Positions 1 to 9,539 of a stretch of 64,000 nucleotides of DNA are shown here, piece after piece. The position numbers and the translations under genes were made by a program. The stretch covers positions 17,856,001 to 17,920,000 of the forward strand of contig OZ316895.1 in the NCBI GenBank assembly GCA_973895155.1. The letters run 5' to 3'. The notes beneath the pieces are model-generated. The model ran no database searches, was not told the DNA's origin, and saw nothing but the letters and a program-made list of their open reading frames with translations. Each line of letters opens with the position of its first letter. Positions within the stretch are counted from its first letter, which is position 1. The DNA is from Marsupella aquatica (lineage: Eukaryota > Marchantiophyta).

Positions 1-355
1 GCGATGGAGGAGTGGGTGAAACATCACCATCTTCACTGTCAGATATGTCAACAACAACAACAGGAATGTTCCCAACTACTGGTTCCGGAGCGACACGTCT
101 GACATTAAGCGTGTAACTAAGCCCGGCATTCATATGCCAAAAGCGTACTCCCTCATCTACATCGAATGCCGCAGCCCGTTGAAGTTCTCCACTCATCGAT
201 TCCTGTGGAACAATGGACTCAATATCATTCATCCTCAAATCAAATCTCCCGCAAAGGTAGGTTTCACTAACTTGCTTGTAAGCATCAGAGACTTGCACGG
301 GGATGTTGACGACGTCTCCAGTACAAGCACGTGTAATTACAATTGAGCGAGACAT
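1..355 (-). CDS. Unknown protein, N-terminal part, with SUMO-interaction-like motif
   Basis: Reading the minus strand from the ATG at 355 gives an uninterrupted frame of about 118 codons that runs off the left edge, so the C-terminus is missing. I do not recognise the family. About residues 99-111 read VVVVDISDSEDGD, a run of four valines followed by Asp/Ser/Glu, which is the layout of a SUMO-interaction motif (a hydrophobic core flanked by acidic or phosphorylatable residues). The rest is a mixed globular-looking sequence with no signal peptide or membrane segment. It is divergent from the ParB/methyltransferase-like gene beginning near 1,469, with about 1.1 kb between them that holds several copies of the AGCGCC palindrome. 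It could be a host gene or a partner gene of the same mobile unit; the sequence does not decide. Confidence 0.5.
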   Translation of the reverse strand, partial: MSRSIVITRACTGDVVNIPVQVSDAYKQVSETYLCGRFDLRMNDIESIVPQESMSGELQRAAAFDVDEGVRFWHMNAGLSYTLNVRRVAPEPVVGNIPVVVVDISDSEDGDVSPTPPS

Positions 356-1468
356 TCTGGAGAAAATGAAGGAATCAACAAAGCAAATTCCTCCCAAATG
401 GAATGCTTATACTAATGCGTGAAGACGACTGACCGTTATAAAAGTCGATTGAATACGACATAGAATTGTGTCCGTTGAAATCATAAATGAAGAGTTTGTC
501 CTTTTTGCCCCGGTAAGTGCGGGTGTCAGGGATATTTATTGTGTCAAAATGAACACATATAGACCAAGATAATTCACATGATTTCAGCAGCGCCTGGCGC
601 TACCAAAAATTCCATCATTTATAAGGTTAGAATTTGGTCACACACCAGACTAGCGCCGAGTGCTAGCATTATAGTGGACACCAATAAGTCTACTATTTTG
701 TATCTAAAAATGCAATATCGTCCAAATTTAAGCACAATTCAGGGACATATGTACTAGCGCCGGGCGCTAGTATTGGTACACCATATTTAAGGACCAAATG
801 TGAACAAAATTAAACTTCCTACGTCCTAAAGTTCTTCATTTCCAAAAAAAATCACCTACACTATGACAAAAACATAACCTTGAATGGACCACGGAATGGG
901 TAGCGTCGGGCGCTATCTATTGAAGACATTAAATTGTATGACCAATGTGGTTAAAAAATTTTACTAGCGCTAGCATTGCATTACCAAGTTTTAGTAGTCT
1001 GGTCAACGGTAATATTTAACGGTAACTATGGTTAGCGTGATCTTCACGAAAATAGTTTAGCGGATTCTACATTAATATCTGTCACAGTTCTTAGATTGTC
1101 GCTTTGTTTTAACGATAAGTAATACCCAATTTCATCATAACATCTCTTAAATAGATTACATCGAGGGAGATAGCATTGATCAATCGCGTATAATACTCCA
1201 TCAACTATTAATTTGGTACGAAGATTTAGTACTCGATCGTGAGAATTGTAGTGTACGACCGTTCGTACAACACTCATCACGGGAGACGATGGATGCAGTC
1301 CCCTCCTCGTCGAGGGGGTATAGTGTTGTGGGGGATCGTGATCATGGCTATTGCGAGTCTTCTGAGTCTTCATTTTCAGGTTCAGTGTATACACGTTGAG
1401 TGACGAGGTCAAGTGCATCGCTTGTTCCCATCTCAAGTAATTCGTTTCCGAAGCCGACGTGAAAAAAG
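356..1468. other. Divergent spacer with palindromic motifs
   Basis: No convincing coding frame. AT-rich sequence carrying palindromic motif copies at 589-601, 651-665, 755-769 and 901-915 and a shorter CTAGCGCTAG at 964-973. A short plus-strand frame from about 1,290 to 1,400, rich in Ser, Gly and Tyr, may be an upstream exon of the next gene, but I could not fix splice sites for it. Confidence 0.5.
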
Positions 1469-2025
1469 ATGGAGAATGTTGACACATTTGCAATCGGAGA
1501 TGTCTCGTTCTTGGAGACCGACCTTATTTTGAAACATGTCATGTTCTTTGGGAAGGATTTCCGAGGGTTTAACAAGGAGCCTCCTAGGATTCCGCTGTGT
1601 TGGTTGGTGCACATGGAGGTCGTCTGCACTTTGCAGAAAGATAGCTCCTCCATTGACAAGTTGAAAGACTCTTTTTGTAGTATGGGATACAATTCGTCGA
1701 TAGGAATGAGGTTTTATGTTCAGCCAGCGGACGCTGAGGGAGTGACGCTCACTTGCACATAGGAAATTTGTAATAATTGGGATCCAATATGGACATCCGA
1801 AAACAAAAAGTTTGAGGAAGAATGTGCGGCAGACCCCAATTTTATTGTTCTGAAGGATAAGATGTTCTCAGTTTTTGACGAGAACCATCGGTTGTACTCC
1901 TGGACACTTGTCACTAAGGAGAATCCAGAAAACCCGAAATACCACCCACGAGTGCTTTGTACTGTCTTCAATGGGGACAAGGGTTCACTAATTGAAATTG
2001 AAGCAGCGATGCACACCGTGAACCA
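1469..2025 (+). other. ParB/sulfiredoxin-like coding segment
   Basis: Starts at ATG 1469 and is open to about 2025 except for an in-frame TAG at 1760-1762. The order of elements fits ParB N-domains: a helix followed by a G-Y and a proline-containing strand (about residues 65-85), then FSVFDENHRLYSW (compare the ParB box V-x-D-G-x-x-R-L) and a C-TVFNGD strand leading into a helix containing IEAAMHTVN (compare the A-x-x-x-N end of ParB box III). The Gly of the usual G-x-R box is replaced (DENHRL). ParB boxes bind CTP and sulfiredoxin boxes bind ATP; whether this version binds a nucleotide is unknown. The exon's 3' splice junction to 2121 could not be made phase-consistent, so either the donor is mutated or a small exon is missing. 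Confidence 0.45.
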
Positions 2026-2120
2026 ATAAGTTTGTCTTTATAGCATATCTTGGAGAGGAATTGTTTTACGAGCGCCCGACGCTGCTTAAATGGTTTTCTA
2101 ATTCCTTTGTTTTCCTTCAG

Positions 2121-3454
2121 GCTTGGACAAGCCGTGGTCGAACCGTCATGGATCCTTGACGCAGATCGAATCAAGAGGATTTTGATTCACGACCTGGAGT
2201 ACTATAGTAAGCTCATCGACCCTACGAATTATAAGAAGTTTGAGCAGATCAGGCTGAAGACGCGGAAAGGATCCTGGTACACGAAGAAGATGCCTCAAGA
2301 GGCTTTTGTCTATATTCTTTGTGAGAATAAGATTAAATCATATTCCAACCAGTTCAAGCTTGACATGGAGTCTGCTGCGGCTCTAGGTACCAATTGGTCG
2401 GCCGAGGAGGTTTCCACAAGGCATGCCATAATGATGAAGGAGGCCACCAAGGACTGGGCAGTGAAAACATCAAAAATCACTCCTTTGTTGAGTCCTGAAT
2501 TTGAGGACTTTCTCTCTATGTGTGCAGAAATGTATGTTGTGACGGAGAGAAATAAGCGAGAGAAGAAACCTGATACCGTCTTGTGTACGATGGACCGAGC
2601 CAGGATTTTTACTGCTGTTTCCGCACTCGACCCCAAGCTCAGGAGTAATTTGCTTGTCGCCCATTGCAATCCTGAGCTCCGAAGGCAATTCTTCCATCCG
2701 AACAGCGTCAATGATGATCCAGTAAAGCAGTGGTGTCATACCTGGATTACGTGGAACAATGTAGAGGGGATTGCAGTGGGAATGTTACAGTGTGCTTTGA
2801 GAGAGGTCCAACCTATCATTCCCGAGAATCGCTTGGAAGCCTGGGCATGTGAATCTTTTGAAGCTCTCATTGATATAGTTACTAATGATTTCAAGAGATA
2901 CAGAGACTCGGTGAAGAGTAAGTTTTTTAATACAATGTGGCCTTCGAAGTATCCGGACAAAGAGGACTACTCTTTGAAGAACCAGAAGTGAGCAAAAAGG
3001 TACCTCTACCGATTTTACATCCACATGGAAGTAACTAGACCTGATTACTTCTGGGCATATCCTGCCGCTTTTCAGAAGTGGACAATAATATCAGAAGGTG
3101 ACAATTTATCTGATTTGTACTCTATGTACCCCGCGGAGGGAATTTTCCCAGCGAGACCTTTAAGTGAATGGGAGAGAACCCACTGTCCATGGTACCTAGA
3201 TATAGACAGATGGGACTCGCCCTTTGATCACCGAGAAAAGGATGCTTTCCACAAGCTCTCTAAGTCCCAGATACCAGTCAATATTGTTTCTGACATGAAG
3301 CAGGGACTAGCGGACGATGTAGATAAGTCCACAACAGAATTGCAAATGAACTGTGAGACCACAGTTGTTCACGTTGACCGAAGCCGGAAGCCTCGCGCGA
3401 AAGGGAAACCTGATACTGCTGTCCCAAGTGAATCAACAAAGTCCAGGAAAAAAC
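2121..3454 (+). other. Central coding exon(s), unknown fold
   Basis: After a ttccttcag acceptor ending at 2120, one frame runs to the GTAAGT donor at 3455, broken only by TGA at 2989-2991. About 444 codons. I recognise no domain. Residues are mostly helical in character, with a His/Cys/Trp cluster near 2,700-2,760 (QWCHTWITWNN). The segment 3025-3250 is rich in aromatic residues (FWAYPAAFQKW, HCPWYLDIDRWDSPF). The end (3,360-3,454) is basic and Ser/Lys-rich, like a nuclear localisation signal or linker. Reading continues in the same frame across the TGA, which argues for a point mutation rather than a gene end. Confidence 0.5.
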
Positions 3455-3654
3455 GTAAGTATAAATTGTAGTTCTTTGGTTAGCGCCTGGCGCTGCTATG
3501 CCATTCAATATATGTTACATTGCATTTGTCTCATTTGTTTCATAAATATATATATTTTCTTCCATCTCTTCGAGAAATTTGGCCAGCACCGGGCGTTAGT
3601 ATACTTTGCATTTTCCATACGCTCAAAATCTAACTTCGACTTCCATTTGAGCAG
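3455..3654 (+). other. Intron carrying two palindrome copies
   Basis: The donor AAAAAC|GTAAGT at 3454/3455 and the acceptor TTTGAGCAG|GG at 3654/3655 join codon C|GG in phase 1, giving a continuous Lys/Arg-rich stretch. The 200 nt intron contains palindrome copies at 3481-3494 and 3585-3597. This is the best-supported splice junction of the gene. Confidence 0.7.
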
Positions 3655-4361
3655 GGAGAAAGTCAGACGCCATAGGCAGCGGCGATACAAAGATAGATGC
3701 CACCCCAGAGGCATCTGAAGCCAATACAGGGCCTCCATTTGACCCACTTACACCCGTCGAGAAAGGGAAGTCAATTGCTCTAGTAGATGCGGTCAGTACT
3801 AGAAAGAAGCGAAAAAGGGCAATTGAAGGTGGATCATCCTCCGCTCGGGAAAGTGCGGCTGCAACAGGTGTTCAACGAGAAGTTGGTGACTTCAAAAACA
3901 CTCTTTCAAGGCATTGCATGGTTGAGTCTAGCATCTCTGAATTCTATGACACAACGTTCAACAAAGAGGAGAAGCCTGACTGGGTAAATGGTGTAGAGAA
4001 ATGGGCAAAGGACCTCATGAAGTCGGGATATCGAGACAAGGGAATTGTCCGTGGGGGGAAGGAAAGATCATTTGGAGTACACGCAGGATTCATTTACCTT
4101 CCTACGGGTCTGAAACCATCGCTGCTAGATAGAAAAGTCCCAAAATGGAATACCCCCGACCACACACTGGCAACATCATTCTTTCGTGGAATGGACCCAT
4201 TTTTATCAGATGACAGAATGCTAGCAGTTTTGCATAATGGGGAGTATGATCCTATGTCTCAGGTTATATCCGCATGTCAGGAATCGAAGAAGTTTCATTG
4301 CATCTCCACACACAATGTTGTTATGTCAGTTCCTATGTACGCACCGAAGACTGACCGACAG
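3655..4361 (+). other. Coding exon with basic patch and unknown globular region
   Basis: Open from the acceptor at 3654 to the GTAAAT donor after 4361 (2 + 705 nt, phase 0 at the end). The first third is low-complexity with a nuclear-localisation-like STRKKRKRA at about 3,799-3,825. From 3,915 it looks globular, with sequence such as EKPDWVNGVEKWAKDLMKSGYRDKG, quoted here in parts: EKPDWVNGVEKW and DLMKSGYRDKG. It then runs through HTLATSFFRGMDPFLSDDRM. In a methyltransferase this would be the part preceding motif IV. I do not see a clear D/N-P-P-Y motif, which is the main weakness of the enzyme call. Confidence 0.45.
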
Positions 4362-4447
4362 GTAAATTCCAAGTCGTGATCTCTGTTTTTAACACTCGTA
4401 AATGATGAATGCATGGAATGACATATCATTCTTGGTTTATCTCGCAG

Positions 4448-5009
4448 ATATTCACGCTCAGGCTAGACGTCTTTTGCGAGTATCTCAGAAAGGGAAAGTA
4501 CCCAAGGACTCAAGGTTTAGACCTCTGTCTGTTACAGAAGATCCCTCCATCACTAATTTAATTGGGCTTCCCACTCTCAATATAGATCCAACACCTGAAT
4601 GGAATTCGCAGGGAATACCCGTCTGTCGGTTGGATTCATGTAGTCTGTGATAGAGCTCATCACTCGGCCTCGGGACATTTTCATAGATTGGACAGTTGGT
4701 TCGGGTAGCTCTTTTGTAGCCGGAGACTATTCTGGGAGGTTTGTAATTGGACTGGAGAATCGGAAGGATTTCGTTGAAACTGGTTCCAAGGTGTTCTTAA
4801 ATCTACTCTCTTCTAAGGAATTAGAAACCTTGCCTCCCCCAATTCAACCACCGGAAAAGAAAAAGAGGGACAAGCTCCTGTCTGTACTTAATTTTGACTC
4901 CGATGATGAGTCAAGTGGGGGGACAGTAGATGAAGTGGACGGGGAGACAACTCAGGGGGGGAAGGAGCAATCTGCTGGCGAGAGTGATAGCGATGACTCT
5001 TCCAAGTAA
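4448..5009 (+). other. N6/N4 DNA-methyltransferase-like C-terminal segment
   Basis: From the acceptor ctcgcag at 4447. The telling block is at 4,647-4,805: LITRPRDIFIDWTVGSGSSF, then a glycine/arginine turn, then VIGLENRKDF. This matches the C-terminal SAM-binding signature of beta-type amino-methyltransferases, which reads LI..T.PGD.VLDPF.GSGT....A..LGR..IGIE in that family. The usual D-P-F before GSG is D-W-T here. The part before it (4,448-4,640, containing NIDPTPEWNSQGIP) reaches it only with a one-base frame change near 4,641. The end (4,850-5,009) is an acidic Ser/Asp/Glu tail. The stop TAA is at 5007-5009. Confidence 0.5.
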
Positions 5010-5113
5010 TGTTCTGAAACTCATAAGCTTCTTTCTCTTTTCCAGCTCCTTCATGCATTTTTTGCTATTGATTGTATGTTTCAATTGGTTTTCTTATTTG
5101 GTTATCTACCCAG

Positions 5114-5420
5114 GTCCGAATGGAATACCAGAAAGCACTTCCAACTCAGAAGAAAAGTTGCACGTTTTGAAATGGATACACCAGAGAAACCATTTGTTTT
5201 GCCGTCTTACGCTGAGAACGCTGCGAGAAAGGAGGATAGTCAAAGGACTCTGTGCTGGGAAAACAAAGGTCTCAGCCTTCAAAGAGGAGTTGACAGAAAA
5301 TTTGTTAGAAACCCATATGTAGACGACGTTTCTAAGAGCAAGTATGTTGATGACGAAGCAGTCTCTACCGACAGATCATAGAGCTCTGGATCGGAATCTC
5401 AATCAGAAACCGATAATTGA
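5114..5420 (+). other. Possible last exon
   Basis: Follows a pyrimidine-rich tract ending in acceptor CCCAG at 5113. The frame is open to TAG 5379-5381 and, reading past it, 12 more codons rich in Ser/Glu to TGA 5418-5420. It contains two copies of a YVDD-containing phrase (NPYVDDVSKSKYVDDEAV), here a sequence repeat and not a reverse transcriptase box. Whether it belongs to the methyltransferase-like gene or is an alternative 3' exon is not clear, since the frame of 4448-5009 already ends at 5009. A palindrome copy (5446) follows 26 nt after the stop. Confidence 0.35.
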
Positions 5421-5811
5421 TGTATTTTTCTTTTCCAGATTTTACTAGCGCCGGGCGCTGTTATGAAAAGACATGTATTTCATTTCATATGCTCATAATA
5501 AAATTCTAAAAACCACTTGTTGTCTTTAGTAGCGCCCGACGCTGATATCGAGGTACATGTATTTCTTATATAAAAGGTTTTAAATTGGTCTCTTCCTTTA
5601 GTAGCGTCGGGCGCTCCCCAAATGTGCACGGTTTTCCTTGAACCTTTACATCATAATATCATTCATGCGTTCTGTCGCCATCCTGTCGCCATACGTATAT
5701 TGTCGTTACGTAATTAAGTCTGGCCTGTCTCAAAATAATCGTGTCGCGATATGATTGTTTACTCAACGGTCCTATGCCCGTTCAAGCTCGCATGTTACGG
5801 GTGTCCACCAA

Positions 5812-6405
5812 TCACCGTCCTTTGGTAGTCACTATGTCAACCTTTTGGAGATGGTCGATAAAGGTGCGGACATTGTCGATAAATGGACGGACATTGTCGA
5901 TCTGGTTGCGGACTTTAGGGAAAGGTGCGAACGTTGTCGAGCTGGGTGCGGACGTTAAGGTGCGGACATTGTTGACCTGCATGTGGACGTTGTCGAGCTG
6001 GGTGCGACCAATGGAGAGGAGGGAACCAATGTCGTTGGACGAGATGCTTGCCTTCTTCAGTCCTTCCCGAGTTCGACCGGTGGAGAGCCACTTCAGCTCC
6101 TTCAAATCAGTTTGTGTCGACACTGAGACCGAGACATCGACTTTTCGGAACCGTAAATCTCTTCCTTACGACAAGGCGATTAGTCCTGGGGAGAGAAATA
6201 TTCCGTGGACTGGTGACCGACAGACTCCATGCGAATTTGACGATCGGTTCTTGTTTCATCAAGTCGTTCCTGCTAATGGTCAGCAGCCCATTGAACGTCG
6301 TGTGCAAGAGCAATTGGGGCGCGTTGACTTCCTTGATGCAAATTTTGCGGGCCCTGGCCAAGCTCATGAGTTCCCTCTTCCAATTATATTCGGCTCCGGG
6401 GTTTA
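5812..6405 (-). pseudogene. Coiled-coil-like minus-strand frame with repeat, one frame slip
   Basis: On the minus strand, frames 6405-6107 and 6123-5812 join with a one-base slip near 6,115 into one plausible protein. The C-terminal 60 residues carry a repeated phrase of the type (N)xIDNVRxx, for example QIDNVRPFIDNVRTFID, that could form a coiled coil. At the DNA level this is an irregular 27 nt minisatellite at about 5,860-6,000. A plus-strand frame of 221 codons overlaps it, so strand choice is uncertain. I favour minus because of the hydrophobic spacing. No family recognised. Confidence 0.3.
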
Positions 6406-6409
6406 GGAT

Positions 6410-7314
6410 TCAAGAGAAACTACAAGCGAGCGAGGGCGGGAGTCGATGATGACTGTCAATCACAGAGCTAAAGGTGTTCCAATCGCAATTGCTTAGGTTA
6501 TTTTGGAGTGCAACCCTACGGCGATTAGGTTCCTAGGCAGCTATATTTAAGCTAGCGCCGAGCGCTGCTAAAGCTGGATGCTTTCCATATCCATTTTTCA
6601 GTACTTAATGTTTTGTTAGGATTTGGTAATCTGGGTAATATGTTTTTGCCCATTTTGATAGGAAATGCTGTTTGGATCGACCCATTTTCCTCTCCATGGT
6701 GTTACACATGGAAGGGCGGGATTGTAGTTTTAAGCTAGCGCCGAGCGCTACTTATACTCATTGCTTTTCGTCGCCCATGTAATCTCGGTGATATGTTTTC
6801 GCCCATTTTTGAAGTAAATGAATTTGTGATCGGCTCAATCTCCAATGTCTGGTTTTCCTCTTGATGGCGTTAAACATGGATTTCGGGATTTTGAGGTTTA
6901 AACTAGCAATGAGATCCGGATTTTATTGTTGTATGACCCTGCCTCTGTTGATTTGAATTGCCTCATTTTTAGCCGCTCATTGTCTTATCGATTGAGGTTA
7001 CGTAGATTTTCGTTTGATTTTTCCTTCTTCTATGAAACCCTACCAGCTTTCTATTCGCTTCATTGATACCAGCGCTGGACGCTGGTAATCATCGCAAATT
7101 TGGGTCGGACTACCCGATGGGATATTTCCTCCGGAATTAGACGGTTTTAATGAAAATGACTCAAATGGGCTTTAGTTTTGATTGTTTGGAATCCTTTTTT
7201 TGGTCCGATGTTTTTGGTTTTTACCTCCAATTCTCCTGGTAACAGTAACTGTTTCCTGTTACTGTTTCCTGGTTCCTGTCTTTTGTAAATACCCCCCAAA
7301 ATGAGGAGTACCTA
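6410..7314. other. Non-coding stretch with palindrome copies
   Basis: No supported gene. Holds the last three palindrome copies (6553, 6736, 7071). It has related T-rich segments around 6,600-6,660 and 6,760-6,900 that share the phrases gcccatttt and gatatgtttt, suggesting an old local duplication. Confidence 0.5.
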
Positions 7315-7850
7315 GTGTCGCTATCATCAAAGAAATGTTGCACTTGTTGGGAGCTGCAAGAGATGGTGTGGCCATGTGAGCATATAATGGTGTGGGATGA
7401 CCAGGAAGGCAGAGATTTTTCTGCTCATTCTCACAAATGTTGGCAGACTGCTTCAATTAGGGCTTTGTATGACAATGTTTTACCTAGCTTTACTGTATCA
7501 GACTTAATGCCAAGTCCAAATTGTGTTGCTCCTATGGCTGCTAGGAAAAGGGGCAGACATAAAATGGTCTGCATCAAACAGGGTCGTTGTGGGGGAGGCA
7601 TCCACCTAGGGCTCTTGGAGAAGGCAAAGATTCATTGTTTGACTCCCTTGGACAACTATTCTTGAGATATCCACTAGATGATGATCCAAACAGGGTGGAA
7701 CCCTTTTCAACAGCAAACACTATTGCTGGACTTCCAATTGTTCAAGTTCAATCGAGGGCAAAGAAAGCGGGGCCTAACATTGGGAAGTGCAGGTGCAGTT
7801 AGTGTGGGCAGGTTGGACATAACCAAAGATCTTGTGATAAAGTCCATAGT
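7315..7850 (+). pseudogene. MULE (Mutator-like) transposase C-terminal remnant
   Basis: The frame from 7315 begins with CTCWELQEMVWPCEH, a SWIM zinc finger (C-x-C-x9-C-x-H), followed by a Trp/Tyr-rich stretch and AARKRGRHK, the basic region that usually follows SWIM in MULE transposases. After a frame change around 7,600-7,660 the frame at 7,767-7,815 encodes a CCHC zinc knuckle, but with TAG (7800-7802) as its second spacer residue: CS-stop-CGQVGHNQRSC. The catalytic DDE domain is absent. MULE transposases cut and paste DNA with 9-11 bp target duplications; this fragment cannot. Confidence 0.75.
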
Positions 7851-8726
7851 GCGACGCCAACAGATCCGGCAAGAGCAAGGATCCAACATTAACAATCTTC
7901 TTGTATATATCATGACTTGTGGGCTTCATGCATGTGTGGTCTCATGCTAGGGTCAAATTTTAAAATTGCCTTCATATGCAGGTGGATAATGGTGATGAAG
8001 TCAATTTGGAGCACCCACCTGTGTCACCCTTTCCTTGGGAAGACCAAATACTACAGATTGAATATAGTATTGAGTCGACAGCACCAACAGCAAGCACAAG
8101 ACCAATCCAGACCATTGTATCTTAGCCCCTTCTCCCAAATAGTGAACAACAATTTCCACAAGCTTTCATTGATAGGTGCATGGAATTGGCCAATGAGGCT
8201 GCAATAGTGTCAGGGATTTGGGTCACAATATCATGTTGATATTACTGAACCTTACTAATTTATTACTGAACTTTGGTTGTGCATCAAAATAGACTCTTGT
8301 CACATTTTTCCACCATTATTCTCTCATGAGTACAACATATTCAATCATGTTGTCTTCATGTTTCTCTTCCATCCTTGCACGTGAAGACAACAACCATGTT
8401 GTCTTCTTAACTTCCTTCATTGATATTGAAGACATTGACCATAATGTCTTCAAATTTTCAAATTTGAATCTACTTCCGCAATGATATTGGCAGGACCGTT
8501 GGTGTCGATTGAGTGTTCCATGGAGAATGTGCGCATTTTGTGAGCGGACTCAAGCGAACATCTTTGAAGTGGTCCATGTGAGTGACAGCGGAGATCTTAG
8601 GAGACCAGTGCAGTAGAGGACGGACAGGACAACACTGCAGTGCCAGAGAGAGAGGTTTGAGTAGATTGTGCAGCACCAGAGAGAGCAAGAGCGCCAAGGA
8701 TAGGATTGACATCTGGCAATGACAAA
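7851..8726. other. Non-coding AT-rich stretch
   Basis: No gene seen. The part at 8,330-8,460 repeats the phrase gttgtcttca/gaagacaac in both orientations, a small palindromic cluster. Confidence 0.4.
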
Positions 8727-8728
8727 GT

Positions 8729-8937
8729 TCAGTTGTTTTGGGCATTGGGGTTTGCCATATGGACCGTATATGCAGTTTTGAGTGCACTATTCTTCTTCTT
8801 CCATCGCATGTTGGAACAGGTTTGTGTTGTCTCCAGTGTGGAATTGAGATAGGCTGCCTCCCCTTGCTCAGAGTACGACGCCATCAAAACTAGAGGGTCA
8901 TGATTCCCCTGTAGTGGCTGCTGTTGGGCTACCAAAA
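8729..8937 (-). CDS. Possible last exon of the exon-array gene
   Basis: On the minus strand, an acceptor GATACAG just above 8,940 is followed by an open frame (VLVAQQQPLQGNHDPLVL at its start) ending at the stop near 8,729. It contains a basic RWKKKN patch. It is Gln/Asn-rich with no recognised domain. Placed as the 3' exon because it lies downstream of the tandem exons in the same orientation with a plausible acceptor. Confidence 0.3.
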
Positions 8938-9137
8938 CCTGTATCGGCTCGGCGCCAGGGTGCTAATGCAAGTCCATCTTTGTCATCCTCACAAGCACAA
9001 TTGGTACTAAGGACAAAGCAGCTCCTCCTTGTGGTACCTACAGCCCACAAAGACATTAGAATACATCGACAAAGAGGTATTCACATTCCACAATGAAGCA
9101 ATTGGACACCAATGATGAGGACCAAGGAATTTTGCTG

Positions 9138-9430
9138 TTACACCCTTAGGCATAACTGTGAGGAGTTGGCAGCCAGTGCAGGGTCTGGTGTTGGCGCTGG
9201 TATAGGGGCTGGTGCTTCTGCTGGTCCTGGTGTAGGGGCATGTGCTAGTGGTGGTCTAGGGGTATGGGCAGGTGCGAGGGCAGGTGTAGGTGTTGGTGTT
9301 GTTACAGGGGCAGGGGCTGAGTATTCATTTGTTGGGACAGGGGTTGGGGCAGGCGCAAGGGATTGCTCCACCAAATTTCCCTTTCCTTTTTGCCTTTTGC
9401 TTGCTTTTTCTTGTTGTTGCCCTTCCTAAA
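9138..9430 (-). CDS. Ala/Pro/Thr-rich low-complexity exon
   Basis: The minus strand has acceptor TTTTAG near 9,427, then a Lys-rich start and about 65 residues made almost entirely of Ala, Pro and Thr (APAPTPVP, TPTPTPALAPAHTP), ending NSSQLC before a GT. The Lys-rich start resembles the GKGKG cores of the neighbouring exons, so it is probably a diverged, expanded member of the same exon family. The plus strand reads as Gly/Ala-rich but has no splice logic. Confidence 0.35.
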
Positions 9431-9539
9431 ATCCAAAGCAACATCAAAAGACATTGACAAAGAGGTATTCACATTACTCAAAAATTGGACGCCGCTCATG
9501 AGAAGGAATTCAATGTGGCCTAAGACACAAAGGCGTACC

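Larger units (their letters stand above)
1469..5420 (+). pseudogene. Multi-exon gene: ParB/Srx-like plus amino-methyltransferase-like, decayed
   Basis: A chain of plus-strand coding segments (1469-2025, 2121-3454, 3655-4361, 4448-5009, 5114-5420) separated by intron-like DNA. The join 3454/3655 is a clean phase-1 GT-AG intron and 4361/4448 a plausible one. The N-terminal segment resembles the ParB/sulfiredoxin fold and a C-terminal segment resembles motif I of N6-adenine/N4-cytosine DNA methyltransferases. In prokaryotes and phages, ParB-like and amino-methyltransferase domains are found fused. Decay is visible: in-frame TAG at 1760, TGA at 2989, TAG at 5379 and a frame slip near 4,641. Each stop could come from a single C-to-T change in a sense codon (CAG or CGA). 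The product would probably act on DNA, but with these breaks activity is unlikely. The family assignment is by eye and needs a profile search. Confidence 0.55.
589..7083. repeat. Dispersed AGCGCC/GGCGCT near-palindrome, at least 13 copies
   Basis: A 13-15 nt near-palindrome of the form (T)AGCGCCNGGCGCT(A) recurs through the first 7.1 kb: 589-601, 651-665, 755-769, 901-915, 2071-2083, 3481-3494, 3585-3597, 5446-5459, 5530-5543, 5602-5615, 6553-6566, 6736-6750 and 7071-7083. Arms are well kept while the three central bases vary (CTG, CGA, CGG, TCG, CCG). Copies lie between genes and in introns of the gene at 1,469-5,420, but not in its long exons. I saw none of this form beyond 7.1 kb. Equal spacing is absent, so this is a dispersed site and not a tandem repeat. 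Confidence 0.85.

Noticed and set aside
5305-5350. YVDD as a reverse transcriptase catalytic box
   Set aside because: YVDD occurs twice in a Ser/Lys-rich stretch with none of the surrounding RT motifs.
5741-6406. Plus-strand frame of 221 codons
   Set aside because: Its N-terminal half is a minisatellite translation, and the minus strand gives a more protein-like pattern. Not strong enough for either strand to be called firmly.
9112-9429. Plus-strand Gly/Ala-rich frame of 105 codons
   Set aside because: Antisense to the Ala/Pro/Thr-rich exon, which has splice signals and fits the neighbouring minus-strand exons. Low-complexity DNA is open on both strands.
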